A stretch of 64,000 nt of DNA from an uncultured Adlercreutzia sp. Its GTDB lineage: Bacteria > Actinomycetota > Coriobacteriia > Coriobacteriales > Eggerthellaceae. A model generated the notes under the pieces. That model was given only the letters and a program-made list of their open reading frames with translations, made no database searches and was not told the origin of the DNA. Position numbers and translations under genes: made by a program. Every line of letters starts with the position of its first letter. Within the stretch, counting starts at the first letter, position 1. The stretch spans positions 13,810 through 77,809 of the forward strand of contig CAJUSP010000015.1 in assembly GCA_910589165.1 (NCBI GenBank), written 5' to 3'. This document shows positions 8,606 through 17,583 of the stretch, piece by piece.

Positions 8606-9457
8606 CTACGCTAGGCTGATGCTGGCGCTTCTCATGGCGCAGCAGCCCATGTTGATGGCTACGGGCAGGGCGGCTATGTGGCAGGGGGCCGTTTCCAGGT
8701 GCACGGCAAGCGCGGTGGGCGCGCCTCCCAGGGCGCCCGGTCCTATGCCGAGCGCGTTCACCTCGGCCAGCAGCTCCGCCTCGAAGGCCGCGGCGGCCTC
8801 GCTTTGGGCGGGACTGCCCACCTCGCGCAGCAGGGCGTGCTTGGCGAGGCCGGCCACCTTGTCGAAGGTGGCGCCCACGCCCAGGCCGATGACGAGCGGC
8901 GGGCAGGCGTTCGCGGCCTTTTCCCGCACGCAGTCGAGCACGGCGCGGCGCACGCCTTCCGCACCCGCCCCCGGAGCCAGCATGACCACGCGGGAGGCGT
9001 TGTCCGAGCCGCCGCCCTTGAGCAGCACGTGCAGGGTGGCGCCGGCGCCGGGCACGAGCTTCAGCTCGCAGAAGGCCGGGGTGTTGCTCCCGGTGTTCGC
9101 GCGGTCGAAGAGCGCGTCGCGCACGAGCGACATGCGCAGGCGCCCGTCGGTGTAGGCGCGCGCCACGGCATCGTTTACCTGGGAGAAAATATTCCCTGGC
9201 ACGGCCACATCCTCGCCCACTTCCAGGCATACCCACACGCTGCCGGTGTCCTGGCAGATGGGCACGCCGTCCGCCTCGCCGATGCGGGCGTTTTCCAGAA
9301 TACGGTCGATGACGCCGACGGCGCGCGCGTCGGCCGGCAGCTCGGCCTGCGCCTTTTCGAGGGCGGCGCGGTAGTCGGGCCTGAGCGTAGTGGCGCAACT
9401 TCTGATGGCGTCGTAAACGGCCTCGCCCACCGCCTGGGCGTTCAGCTTGTCGGTCAT
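8606..9457 (-). CDS. Fumarate hydratase class I, alpha subunit
   Basis: A 283-residue N-terminal subunit of class I fumarase, binding the oxygen-sensitive [4Fe-4S] cluster. Visible cluster-region cysteines sit in PICQDTGSVWV (about residue 66), NACPPLVIG (about 193) and NMGCCAMRS (about 274), matching the family's three-cysteine pattern. The ATG at 9457 has a weak gaggg site upstream. The gene is divergent from malic enzyme, with about 180 bp between them that must contain both promoters. Confidence 0.93.
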   Translation of the reverse strand: MTDKLNAQAVGEAVYDAIRSCATTLRPDYRAALEKAQAELPADARAVGVIDRILENARIGEADGVPICQDTGSVWVCLEVGEDVAVPGNIFSQVNDAVARAYTDGRLRMSLVRDALFDRANTGSNTPAFCELKLVPGAGATLHVLLKGGGSDNASRVVMLAPGAGAEGVRRAVLDCVREKAANACPPLVIGLGVGATFDKVAGLAKHALLREVGSPAQSEAAAAFEAELLAEVNALGIGPGALGGAPTALAVHLETAPCHIAALPVAINMGCCAMRSASISLA

Positions 9458-9641
9458 GGGTTCCCTCGCTTTCTGGTTGGTGCCAGTTTACCTTAGGGGG
9501 TGTGGTGCTTGTGCGCAGGGGAGGGCGGGCGCGGCGGCATCGGGTACAATAGGCAGGTTAATAACGGGTTCTCCGAGTCGCGCGAGCGCGCCGGGAGGGC
9601 CGCTACGTCAGACGAATTCGCCCAGGGAGGAACGAAGACCC

Positions 9642-10802
9642 ATGGATATCGCCGAGGAGTCCCTTGCCAAGCACGCCGAGTGGCGCGGAAAGCTGGCCTT
9701 CAACCCGAAGATGGACATCGCCACGCGCCACGATTTGGCCGTGGCCTACACGCCCGGCGTGGCCGAGCCCTGCAAGGTGATCGCCGAGAACCCCGAGGCG
9801 GCCTACGACTACACGCTGAAGGCGAACACCGTGGCCGTGGTCTCCGACGGAAGCGCGGTCCTCGGCCTGGGCAACATCGGGCCTGAAGCCGCGATGCCGG
9901 TCATGGAGGGCAAGGCGGCCCTGTTCAAGGCCTTCGGCGGCGTGGACGCGTTTCCCATTTGCCTGGATACCCAGGACACCGAGGAGATCATCGAGACGGT
10001 CATCCGCATCGCGCCGGCCTTCGGCGGCATCAACCTGGAGGACATCGCCGCGCCGCGCTGCTTCGAGATTGAGGCGCGGCTGAACGACGCCCTGGACATT
10101 CCGGTGTTCCACGACGACCAGCACGGCACGGCCATCGTGGTGCTGTCGGGCATCATCAACGCCCTGCGCCTGACCGGCAAGGACGCGGCCACGGCGCGCG
10201 TAGTGGTGAACGGCGCGGGGTCGGCGGGCATCGCCATCGCGAAGCTGCTGTTGTCCTACGGGTTCAAGAACGTCGCCATGTGCGACATCCGCGGCATTCT
10301 GAGCTCGGCCTACGAGGGCATGAACGACGCCCAGCGCGCCATGCTGGAGGTGACGAACTTGGAAGACGCCCAGGGCACGCTCGCCGACGCCATGGCCGGC
10401 GCCGACATCGTCATCGGCGTGTCGGCCCCCGGGGTGATCACGGCCGAGATGGTGGCCTCTATGGCCGACGACGCCATCGTGTTCGCCATGGCCAACCCCA
10501 CGCCGGAGATCTTCCCCGACGAGGCCAAATCCGCCGGCGCCCGCGTGGTGGGCACCGGGCGCTCGGACTTCCCGAACCAGGTGAACAACGTCATCGCCTT
10601 CCCCGGTATCTTCAAGGGGGCGCTCGAGGCCCGGGCCGAGCGCATCACCGAGCCCATGAAGCTCGCCGCCGCCGAGGCCCTGGCGGCCCTGGTGTCCGAC
10701 GAGGAGCTTTCCGAGGACTTCATCATGCCCGACCCCTTCGACCCCCGTGTGGCCGATGCTGTGGCCGCCGCCGTGCGCGCCTGCGCCGAGGACGCGCGCT
10801 AG
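9642..10802 (+). CDS. NAD(P)-dependent malic enzyme
   Basis: A 386-residue enzyme for oxidative decarboxylation of malate to pyruvate. It is the short bacterial form without a phosphotransacetylase domain. The ATG at 9642 follows a gggagg site. Catalytic and metal motifs are AYTPGVAEPC (Tyr), LKANTVAVVSDGSAVLGLG (Lys), GGINLEDIAAPRCFEIE and PVFHDDQHGTAIV. A Rossmann dinucleotide loop reads VVNGAGSAGIAIAKLL at about 190-205. It is divergent from fumarase, linking malate production and use. Tmk follows after 9 bp, so it likely heads that operon. Confidence 0.94.
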   Translation: MDIAEESLAKHAEWRGKLAFNPKMDIATRHDLAVAYTPGVAEPCKVIAENPEAAYDYTLKANTVAVVSDGSAVLGLGNIGPEAAMPVMEGKAALFKAFGGVDAFPICLDTQDTEEIIETVIRIAPAFGGINLEDIAAPRCFEIEARLNDALDIPVFHDDQHGTAIVVLSGIINALRLTGKDAATARVVVNGAGSAGIAIAKLLLSYGFKNVAMCDIRGILSSAYEGMNDAQRAMLEVTNLEDAQGTLADAMAGADIVIGVSAPGVITAEMVASMADDAIVFAMANPTPEIFPDEAKSAGARVVGTGRSDFPNQVNNVIAFPGIFKGALEARAERITEPMKLAAAEALAALVSDEELSEDFIMPDPFDPRVADAVAAAVRACAEDAR

Positions 10803-10811
10803 GAAGCGGCT

Positions 10812-11552
10812 GTGGTCAGCGCGGCAGAACAGAGGCGTGGCACCTTCGTCACCTTCGAGGGGGGCGACGGGGCCGGGAAATCGACGCAGATCCGCTTCGT
10901 GGCGCGGCTGTTGGAAGACGCCGGGCGCGAGGTGGTGCGCCTGCGCGAGCCGGGCGGCACGGCGGTGGGGGAGGCCCTGCGCGCCGTGGTGCTGGATCCG
11001 GCCCACGGCGCCATGAGCGACCGGGCCGAGCTGCTCATCTACGAGGCGGCCCGGGCGCAGATCGTCGACGAGGTGATTGCGCCGGCGCTGGCCCGCGGGG
11101 CCGTGGTGCTGTGCGACCGCTTCTACGATTCCACGGTGGCCTACCAGGGGGCCGGCCGCGGGCTCGACGCCGCCTTCATTGCGGCGGCGAACCGGTTCGC
11201 CTGCGACGGCCTTGTGCCCGATGCCACGGTGCTTTTGGTGGCCGCGCCCGACGCCGTGCGCTCGCGCATGGACCGGCGCGAGGGGGCCGACCGGCTGGAG
11301 CGGGCCGGCGACGACTTCCACGCCCGCGTGGCCGCCGGCTTCGAGGCCCTGGCCGCCGCCGAGCCTGAGCGGGTGTCCGTCGTGGAATCGCAGCGGCACC
11401 GCGCCGACACCTTCCGCCTGGTGCTTGAGGCCTTGGCCCCGGTGCTGCCCGAGGCCGCCGCGGCGCTCGCCGCCGGCCAGCCGGCCCTCGACGCCCTCGT
11501 GGCCGAGGAGATGGAGCGCAAGCGCGCCGAGAAGGAGGCCGCCCGTGGCTGA
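10812..11552 (+). CDS. tmk: Thymidylate kinase
   Basis: A 246-residue dTMP kinase starting at GTG. The P-loop FEGGDGAGKSTQ lies at about residues 15-26, the DR-type base motif is RLREPGGT, and the catalytic site reads CDRFYDSTVAYQG. It phosphorylates dTMP to dTDP for DNA synthesis. Its 3' end overlaps the start of holB by 8 bp, the tmk-holB coupling common in Gram-positives. The C-terminal 25 residues are Ala/Glu/Lys-rich, longer than usual. Confidence 0.95.
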   Translation: MVSAAEQRRGTFVTFEGGDGAGKSTQIRFVARLLEDAGREVVRLREPGGTAVGEALRAVVLDPAHGAMSDRAELLIYEAARAQIVDEVIAPALARGAVVLCDRFYDSTVAYQGAGRGLDAAFIAAANRFACDGLVPDATVLLVAAPDAVRSRMDRREGADRLERAGDDFHARVAAGFEALAAAEPERVSVVESQRHRADTFRLVLEALAPVLPEAAAALAAGQPALDALVAEEMERKRAEKEAARG

Positions 11553-12702
11553 CGCCTTCGACAACATTCTGGGCCAGCCCAAGGTGCGCGAGTTCCTGCG
11601 CGCCTCGGTGGTGTCCGAGCGCGTGACCCAGGCCTACCTGTTCGTGGGGCCGGCCGGCTCCAACAAGACGACGGCCGCCTACGCGCTCGCCCAGGCGCTG
11701 CTGTGCCCCAAAGGCCCCACCGGCCCGCGCGGCGGCTCGTGCGGAGCCTGCGACCGCTGCGGCCGCATTGCCCGGCGCAAGCACCCGGATGTGCGCTACT
11801 TCGCGCCCGCCGGCGCCAACGGGTATCTGGTTGAGCAGGTGCGCGAGATTGTGGCCGACACGTCGCTCGCGCCCATTCAGGCCGAGAAGAAGATATACAT
11901 CCTCGACCGGGTGGACCTGCTGGGCGCCTCGGCGGCCAACGCCTTTTTGAAGACGCTCGAGGAGCCGGAAGACGACGTGGTGATGATCCTGCTCGGCCGC
12001 ACCCGCGAGTCGGTGCTGCCCACCATCCTGTCGCGCTGCCAGGTGGTGCCTTTCCGCCACATTCCCGCCAGCGAGGCCGCCGGCATCGTGAGCCAGAACA
12101 CCGGCGCCGCCGCCGACCAGGCGCGCCAGGCCATCGAGGCCTGCGGCGGATCCATCACTGCGGCCGTGGCCTTCCTCACCGCGCCGGCCAACGAGCGGCT
12201 CGCCTTCCGCAGCCGCCTGCTCGGCGACCTCTCGAGGCTTTCCGCCGCCGACGACTGGGACGTGGTGGAGATGGCGCGGGACTGGGTGGAGGCGTCGAAG
12301 GCCCCGCTTGATGCGGTGCGCGCCTCCCAGGAGGCGGAGCTCGCCGAGAACGCCGACTTCCTCGCAAAGTCGGCCATCCGCCAGATAGAGGCGCGCAACA
12401 AGCGCCAGCTGTCGGCGAAGACCTCCGAGTACCTGCGCCAGACCACCGCCATCGTGCGCTCGTGGCTGCGCGACGGCATGATGGTGGCCGCCGGCACGCC
12501 GGAGCTCGTGATAAACACCGATGTGGCCGAGCGGCTCACAGAGCTGTTCGCCGGCGCCGATGCCGGCCGCATAGCCGGCGCGATTTCCCGCGCGGAGGCC
12601 TGCGACAAGGCGCTCGCCTATAATGTATCCCCAGAAACGTGCGTAGACGCGTTGCTGTTCGATGTAAGAGAGGTTCTCAATGGTTCGGGTCGCACCGATT
12701 AA
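11545..12702 (+). CDS. holB: DNA polymerase III delta' subunit
   Basis: A 385-residue clamp-loader subunit starting at GTG 11545 inside the tmk end. The AAA+ fold begins DNILGQPKVREFL, and the P-loop-like segment is GPAGSNKTTAAYALA. A four-cysteine zinc module (CGACDRCGRIARRKHPD) is typical of delta'/gamma proteins, and the LKTLEEPEDDVVMILL and SRCQVVPF signatures follow. It helps load the beta sliding clamp. The coding end overlaps ricT by 23 bp. The C-terminal domain is diverged but of expected length. Confidence 0.92.
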   Translation: MADAFDNILGQPKVREFLRASVVSERVTQAYLFVGPAGSNKTTAAYALAQALLCPKGPTGPRGGSCGACDRCGRIARRKHPDVRYFAPAGANGYLVEQVREIVADTSLAPIQAEKKIYILDRVDLLGASAANAFLKTLEEPEDDVVMILLGRTRESVLPTILSRCQVVPFRHIPASEAAGIVSQNTGAAADQARQAIEACGGSITAAVAFLTAPANERLAFRSRLLGDLSRLSAADDWDVVEMARDWVEASKAPLDAVRASQEAELAENADFLAKSAIRQIEARNKRQLSAKTSEYLRQTTAIVRSWLRDGMMVAAGTPELVINTDVAERLTELFAGADAGRIAGAISRAEACDKALAYNVSPETCVDALLFDVREVLNGSGRTD

Positions 12703-14179
12703 CCTTACCTTCAACCCCCGGACGCTGTGGTTCGATCCGGGCGAGCTGGAAATAGAGAAAGACATGCCCGTCGTGGTGCGCACGGCGCGCGGCACCGAGT
12801 TCGGCATTGCCGCGAGCGAGGTCATCGAGGTGGACGAGGGCCAGGTGAAGGCGCTGAAGAGCCCGCTTCGCCCCGTGGAGCGCATCGCCACCGAGGAGGA
12901 CGTGGAACGCGCCGCCGAGATGGAGGCGAAGTCCGCCGAGGCCCTGCCCATCTTCAAGGAGATGGCGCGGGAGGCCCACGAGGACATGCACCCGGTGTCC
13001 GTGGAGTTTCTGCTTGACGGCGACAAGGCGGTGTTCTACTTCGAGGCCGAGGAGCGCATCGACTTCCGCGAGCTGGTGCGCAAGCTGGCGGCGAAGTTCC
13101 ACGTGCGCATCGACATGCGCCAGATCGGCGTGCGCGACGAGGCTCGCATGGTGGGCGGCATCGGGCACTGCGGCCAGGAGCTGTGCTGCAAGCGGCTCGG
13201 CGGCGAGTTCTGCCCCGTTTCCATCCGCATGGCCAAAGAGCAGGGGCTCTCGCTGAACCCTCAGAAGATTTCGGGCCTGTGCGGGCGCCTTATGTGCTGC
13301 CTGCGCTACGAGTTCGACGCCTACAAGGATTTCAAGGGCCGCGCGCCCAAGCTGAACGCCACGGTGCACACGCCGGCCGGCCCGGCTAAGGTGACCGACC
13401 ACGACGTGCCGCGCGAGGTGATCACCGTGAAGGTGGAGGGCGAGAAGCCCGTGAAGGTGCCGCTGGCCGACTTCGACCCGGCGCCGGAGGGCGCGAACCG
13501 CCCGAACACCATCGGCGAAGAGGCCTGGGAAGAGGCTACGAGCGACCACGGCACCCTGGGCGGCGAGTCGCTCATCTTCGCCACGAGCCAGTTCACCGGC
13601 TCGGACAAGCTGGCCGAGGGCGGCAAGGTGCGCCACACCGGCTCGGGCGGCAGCAAGAGCAGCCAGGCCGGGCGCGCCTCGCGCCGGAGCGGCGGCTCGG
13701 AAGGACGCGGGCGCGGCCAGCGCGGGGGCTCCTCGCGCGGCGGCGCGGCCCAGAGCGCGCCGGCGGCCCCGCCCCGCAAACGGCGCCGTTCCACGAAGCT
13801 TTCCGCCGGCGAGGACGGCCACAGCTTGGAGCGCGTAGCCACTTCGCGCGCTGGCGAGGGCGCCCAGGGCGGCTCGCGCGCGGCGGGCGAGGGCGGCCAG
13901 AAGCCCCGTCGCCAGCGCCAGCGGCGCGACGGCCAGGGCACGTCGGGTGCCAAGGGCCAGGGTAGCACCCAGGGCAAGAGCGCCCCGAAGCCGAAGGCCG
14001 GCGGCCCGCGCCCGGGCCAGAAGTCGTCGGGCCTGCGCGCCGAGGGCGCCCGCGAGGGGCAGGCCGGCGAGGGGCAGGCGCCCAAGCCGCGCCGTCGCCG
14101 CCGTTCCCGCAAGCCCAAGGCCGACGGCGGCCAGACCGGTCAGGGAAGCGCGAACGCCAGCAAGGGAGGCGCCGAGTAG
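12680..14179 (+). CDS. ricT: RicT (YaaT/PSP1) family protein with long basic tail
   Basis: A 499-residue protein whose first 270 residues match the PSP1/YaaT family. RicT in B. subtilis is a subunit of the iron-sulfur Y-complex that stimulates RNase Y and mRNA maturation. The conserved Cys-rich block GHCGQELCCKRLGGEFCP ... SGLCGRLMCCLRYE lies at about 160-215. From about residue 310 the sequence becomes a low-complexity tail rich in Gly, Ser, Arg, Lys and Gln (RGGSSRGGAAQ, KPRRRRRSRKPK), about 190 residues. Such a tail is absent from the Bacillus protein and looks RNA-binding and disordered. Synteny tmk-holB-ricT supports the call. Confidence 0.9.
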   Translation: MVRVAPINLTFNPRTLWFDPGELEIEKDMPVVVRTARGTEFGIAASEVIEVDEGQVKALKSPLRPVERIATEEDVERAAEMEAKSAEALPIFKEMAREAHEDMHPVSVEFLLDGDKAVFYFEAEERIDFRELVRKLAAKFHVRIDMRQIGVRDEARMVGGIGHCGQELCCKRLGGEFCPVSIRMAKEQGLSLNPQKISGLCGRLMCCLRYEFDAYKDFKGRAPKLNATVHTPAGPAKVTDHDVPREVITVKVEGEKPVKVPLADFDPAPEGANRPNTIGEEAWEEATSDHGTLGGESLIFATSQFTGSDKLAEGGKVRHTGSGGSKSSQAGRASRRSGGSEGRGRGQRGGSSRGGAAQSAPAAPPRKRRRSTKLSAGEDGHSLERVATSRAGEGAQGGSRAAGEGGQKPRRQRQRRDGQGTSGAKGQGSTQGKSAPKPKAGGPRPGQKSSGLRAEGAREGQAGEGQAPKPRRRRRSRKPKADGGQTGQGSANASKGGAE

Positions 14180-15634
14180 ATGAACGTCGACTACGCTCTG
14201 CTCACCGACTTGTACCAGCTCACCATGGCCCAGGGCTACTGGGCCGCCGAGAAGGCGGGCGAGGAGGCCTGCTTCACCATGTACTTCCGCGACTACCCCT
14301 TCAAGGGGGGCTACGCGGTGGCCTGCGGCATGGCCCAGCTGGCCGATTTGGTGGAGGGCTTCCGCTTCTCCGAGGACGACATCGCCTACCTGGCGAGCCT
14401 GGACGCCCCGGCCGGCGGCAAGTTGTTCGACCCGGCATTCCTCGACTACCTGGGCGACTTGCGCCTTACCGTCAACATCGACGCGGTGCTCGAGGGCACC
14501 ATTGTGTTCCCCCACGAGCCCTTGGTGCGGGTGACCGGTCCCATCATGCAGTGCCAGCTCATTGAGACGGCGCTGCTGAACATGGTGAACTTCCAAACGC
14601 TCATCGCCACCAAGGCGGCGCGTGTGGTGCGGGCCGCCAAGGGGCGTCCGGTGGCCGAGTTCGGGCTGCGCCGGGCCCAGGGGCTCGGCGGCGTGTGGGC
14701 GAGCCGCGCCGCGGTGGTGGGCGGCTGCGCCTCCACCTCAAACGTGCTGGCCGGCAAGCTCTTCGACATTCCCGTATCCGGCACCCACGCCCATTCCTGG
14801 GTGATGTCCTTCGACGACGAGCTGACCGCGTTTCGCGAGTACGCCCGCGTGTTCCCGAACAACTGCATCCTGCTCGTGGACACCTACGACGTGGAGCAGG
14901 GGATTCGCAACGCCATCACCGTGGGGCTGGAAATGCGCGAGCGTGGCGAGCGGCTGGCCGGGATCCGCATCGACTCGGGCGATTTGTCGTGGCTCTCGAA
15001 GATGGCACGGTCCATGCTGGATGCGGCCGGGCTTTCCGACTGCGGCATCGTGCTGTCGAACGATTTGGACGAGTACACCATCGATTCCATCCTTGGCGAG
15101 GGGGCCGATGTGATGTCCTTCGGCGTGGGCACGAAGCTCGCGAGCGCCTACGACCAGCCGACGCTCGGCGGCGTGTACAAGCTCGCGGCCGTGCGCGGCG
15201 GCGCGGGCGCGCCCTGGGAGCCGCGGCTGAAGATCTCGGAGTCGGCGGCGAAGCTGACGACGCCGGGCGTGCTGGACGTGCGCCGCTACTACCTGCCCGA
15301 CGGCCACATCGCCGGCGACATGGTGTTCGACGTGAACTACGAGCCCAGCGAGCGCGAGGTGATCGTGGATCCCATGGACGACCTGCGCCAGAAGAACCTG
15401 CGCGGCCTGCGCTACGAGACGCTGCTGGCGCCCCTGGCCCGCGGCGGGCGCGTGGTGCTCGACGCGGCCGACCGCTCGGCCATGGCCGCCCGCGAGCGCG
15501 CCTGTGTGGGTTTGGAAACCCTTGACGAAACCCAGTTGCGCATGCTGAACCCGCACACCTATCCTGTAGGTCTGGAACTCGGCCTGAACGAGCGCCGCCG
15601 CGCGCTGGTGGCCGAGCTTCGCCATATCGTGTAG
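14180..15634 (+). CDS. pncB: Nicotinate phosphoribosyltransferase
   Basis: A 484-residue NAPRTase of the NAD salvage (Preiss-Handler) pathway. It joins nicotinate to PRPP to make nicotinate mononucleotide. The start reads LLTDLYQLTMAQGYW, typical of the family. Further landmarks are FGLRRAQGLGG, GTHAHSWVMSF with the phosphorylatable histidine region, and IRIDSGDLSWLS and SFGVGTKLAS in the phosphate-binding part. The ATG is directly adjacent to the ricT stop, so translation is probably coupled. Confidence 0.95.
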   Translation: MNVDYALLTDLYQLTMAQGYWAAEKAGEEACFTMYFRDYPFKGGYAVACGMAQLADLVEGFRFSEDDIAYLASLDAPAGGKLFDPAFLDYLGDLRLTVNIDAVLEGTIVFPHEPLVRVTGPIMQCQLIETALLNMVNFQTLIATKAARVVRAAKGRPVAEFGLRRAQGLGGVWASRAAVVGGCASTSNVLAGKLFDIPVSGTHAHSWVMSFDDELTAFREYARVFPNNCILLVDTYDVEQGIRNAITVGLEMRERGERLAGIRIDSGDLSWLSKMARSMLDAAGLSDCGIVLSNDLDEYTIDSILGEGADVMSFGVGTKLASAYDQPTLGGVYKLAAVRGGAGAPWEPRLKISESAAKLTTPGVLDVRRYYLPDGHIAGDMVFDVNYEPSEREVIVDPMDDLRQKNLRGLRYETLLAPLARGGRVVLDAADRSAMAARERACVGLETLDETQLRMLNPHTYPVGLELGLNERRRALVAELRHIV

Positions 15635-15646
15635 AAGGGAGAGACC

Positions 15647-16573
15647 GTGTCCTCGTGCCACCTCATCATCGATTCCTGCTGCGACTTGCCGCCCCAGGTG
15701 GTAGACCGCCCGGGGGTCACCCTCATGAAGTTCCCCTACACGATGGACGGGGGCACCTTCGAGGACGACCTGTTCGCCACCGCCTCCGCCGAGGATTTCT
15801 ACAACGCCATGCGCAAGGGCTCCGAGCCTACGACGGCCCAGGTATCGCTGGCCACGCTCACCGACACGTTCACCGCCGCCGCCCAGGAGGGCACGCCGGC
15901 GGTGTACCTGGCGTTTTCCAGCGGGCTTTCGGCCTCCTACGACGCGGCCTGCGTGGTGCGCGACCAGGTGCTGGCCGACTACCCCGACTTCGAGCTGCAC
16001 ATCGTGGACACGCGCCTGGCCAGCGTGGCCGAGGGCCTGCTCGTCTACGGCGCCCTCGTGCAGCACGAGAAGGGCATGAGCGCCGCCGAGCTGGCCGCCT
16101 GGGCCGAGGAGGCGCGCTGCTTCGTGAACGAGGAGTTCATGGTGGAGGACCTGGAGGCCCTGCGCCGCGGCGGCCGCATTCCGGCCTCGGTGGCCGTGGC
16201 CGGCGCAGCGCTGGACGTGAAGCCGCTGCTGAACATCGGCGAGGACGGCCGGCTGGCGCTCACCGGCGTGGCCCGAGGCCGTAAGAAGGGTATCAAGTCG
16301 CTCGTGGACTACTACAAGAAGAACGTGGATAGCGGCGGCCCGTCGCACACGGCCATCATCGGGCACGCTGACTGCCCCAAGGATGCCCAGCGCCTGCGCG
16401 AGCTGCTGGAGAAGGAAGACCCGGGCATTATGATTCTGGAGTGCAGCATCGGGCCGGTGATCGGCAGCCACGTGGGCGCCGGCATGGTGGCCGTGGTGTT
16501 CTGGGGCCGCGACAAGCGCGACAACCTGTCGGTGGCCGACCGCATTGCCCGCAAGGTGAAGGGAGACAAGTAG
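15647..16573 (+). CDS. DegV-family fatty-acid-binding protein
   Basis: A 308-residue DegV/FakB-like protein starting at GTG with agggaga upstream. Family signs are IIDSCCDLPPQV at the N-terminus, FYNAMRKGSEPTTAQVS, YLAFSSGLSASYDAA, VDTRLASVAEGLLV, LRRGGRIP and a C-terminal GPVIGSHVGAGMVAV. FakB proteins present a bound fatty acid to the FakA kinase. No fakA is in the window, so its precise role is unconfirmed. It lies 12 bp after pncB and 2 bp before the next gene, in one operon. Confidence 0.9.
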   Translation: MSSCHLIIDSCCDLPPQVVDRPGVTLMKFPYTMDGGTFEDDLFATASAEDFYNAMRKGSEPTTAQVSLATLTDTFTAAAQEGTPAVYLAFSSGLSASYDAACVVRDQVLADYPDFELHIVDTRLASVAEGLLVYGALVQHEKGMSAAELAAWAEEARCFVNEEFMVEDLEALRRGGRIPASVAVAGAALDVKPLLNIGEDGRLALTGVARGRKKGIKSLVDYYKKNVDSGGPSHTAIIGHADCPKDAQRLRELLEKEDPGIMILECSIGPVIGSHVGAGMVAVVFWGRDKRDNLSVADRIARKVKGDK

Positions 16574-16575
16574 CC

Positions 16576-17583
16576 ATGGCCTGCCTGTATGCCTACGAGG
16601 GCGCGCCCTCGTTCATCGCCGCAGTGGAGCCGCGGCTGGCCGACGCCGGGTTCTCCCGGGTGGAGGACGCCGTGTCGGCCGACATCGTGCTCACCTTCTA
16701 CGCGTCGGCCTCGGCGTTGGAAGACGCCTACCTGGGCGACGACGGGCTGGTGTCCCGCGCGGCGCCGGGGGCCATTCTCGTGGACTTCTCGGCGACGACG
16801 CCGAACTTCGCCCGCGAGCTGAACGCGGTGGCCACGGTGAACGATTTGGTGATGGTGGAGGCGCCGGTGACGGTGCGCTCGCTGGTGGCCCCCGACGCGT
16901 TCTCCCGCGAGAACCTGCTGGGGCCTGTGGCCTCGGAAAGCGAGCTGGCCGATACCGTGCGCGAGCTTCTGAGCGTCGTGTTCGGCGAGGTGGTGGAAGT
17001 GGGTGCGCCGGGTCGCGCGCAGCTTTTGCGCAACACCCATACGCTGCCTTTGGCGGCCGATCTGGTGAGCGCCATCGAGGCCGTGGCGTTGGACGACGCC
17101 TCGGCGCGGGTGGTGGGCGCTCTTGACGCCGACCAGGTGCCGCTGTTCTCGCCGGTGTCGGCCGACCCGGTGGTGCGCGCCGTGCGCGAGCAGCGCTGGA
17201 ATAGCGCCTACACGGCCGAGATGCTTTTGGCCGAGCTGTCGGCGGCCCTTATGGCGGCCGACGACGCCGAGGTGATTCTGCCCGGCGTGGAGGCGACCAT
17301 GCACCTGCTGGAGCTTTTGGCCGTCATCGGCGGGTCCGATATGGCCCCGGCGGCCCTCGCGCTGGTGTACCAGGACGAGGCGGCCGGTGCGCGGGCCGGG
17401 CTCGACTGGACGCGGGCCGAGGCGGCCTACGGCGGCAAGGGCGGCGACGATGACGAGGACTGGTCGGCCTACGACGACGATGACGACGCCTGCGGCTGCG
17501 GCCACGACCACGGCGACCACGACTACGACGACTACGATGACTACGGGCCCGACGACTACGGCTTCGACTATTCTTCCAACTAG
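16576..17583 (+). CDS. NAD-binding 3-hydroxyisobutyrate/6-phosphogluconate dehydrogenase-like protein with acidic tail
   Basis: A 335-residue protein starting at ATG 16576. Its body resembles the beta-hydroxyacid dehydrogenase superfamily: ILVDFSATTPNFARELNAV matches the substrate-binding strand and VMVEAPVTVRS the following motif. The N-terminal Rossmann Gly-rich loop is degenerate, so catalytic activity is uncertain. The last 45 residues are almost entirely Asp, Tyr, Gly, Cys and His (DDDDDACGCGHDHGDHDYDD...), a composition suited to metal binding. The pflX start lies inside this tail in another frame. Confidence 0.7.
   Translation: MACLYAYEGAPSFIAAVEPRLADAGFSRVEDAVSADIVLTFYASASALEDAYLGDDGLVSRAAPGAILVDFSATTPNFARELNAVATVNDLVMVEAPVTVRSLVAPDAFSRENLLGPVASESELADTVRELLSVVFGEVVEVGAPGRAQLLRNTHTLPLAADLVSAIEAVALDDASARVVGALDADQVPLFSPVSADPVVRAVREQRWNSAYTAEMLLAELSAALMAADDAEVILPGVEATMHLLELLAVIGGSDMAPAALALVYQDEAAGARAGLDWTRAEAAYGGKGGDDDEDWSAYDDDDDACGCGHDHGDHDYDDYDDYGPDDYGFDYSSN

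Noticed and set aside
17400..17583. Tandem Asp-codon stretch as a simple repeat or recombination hotspot
   Set aside because: It is explained by the acidic tail of the dehydrogenase-like protein; no exact repeat unit is maintained.
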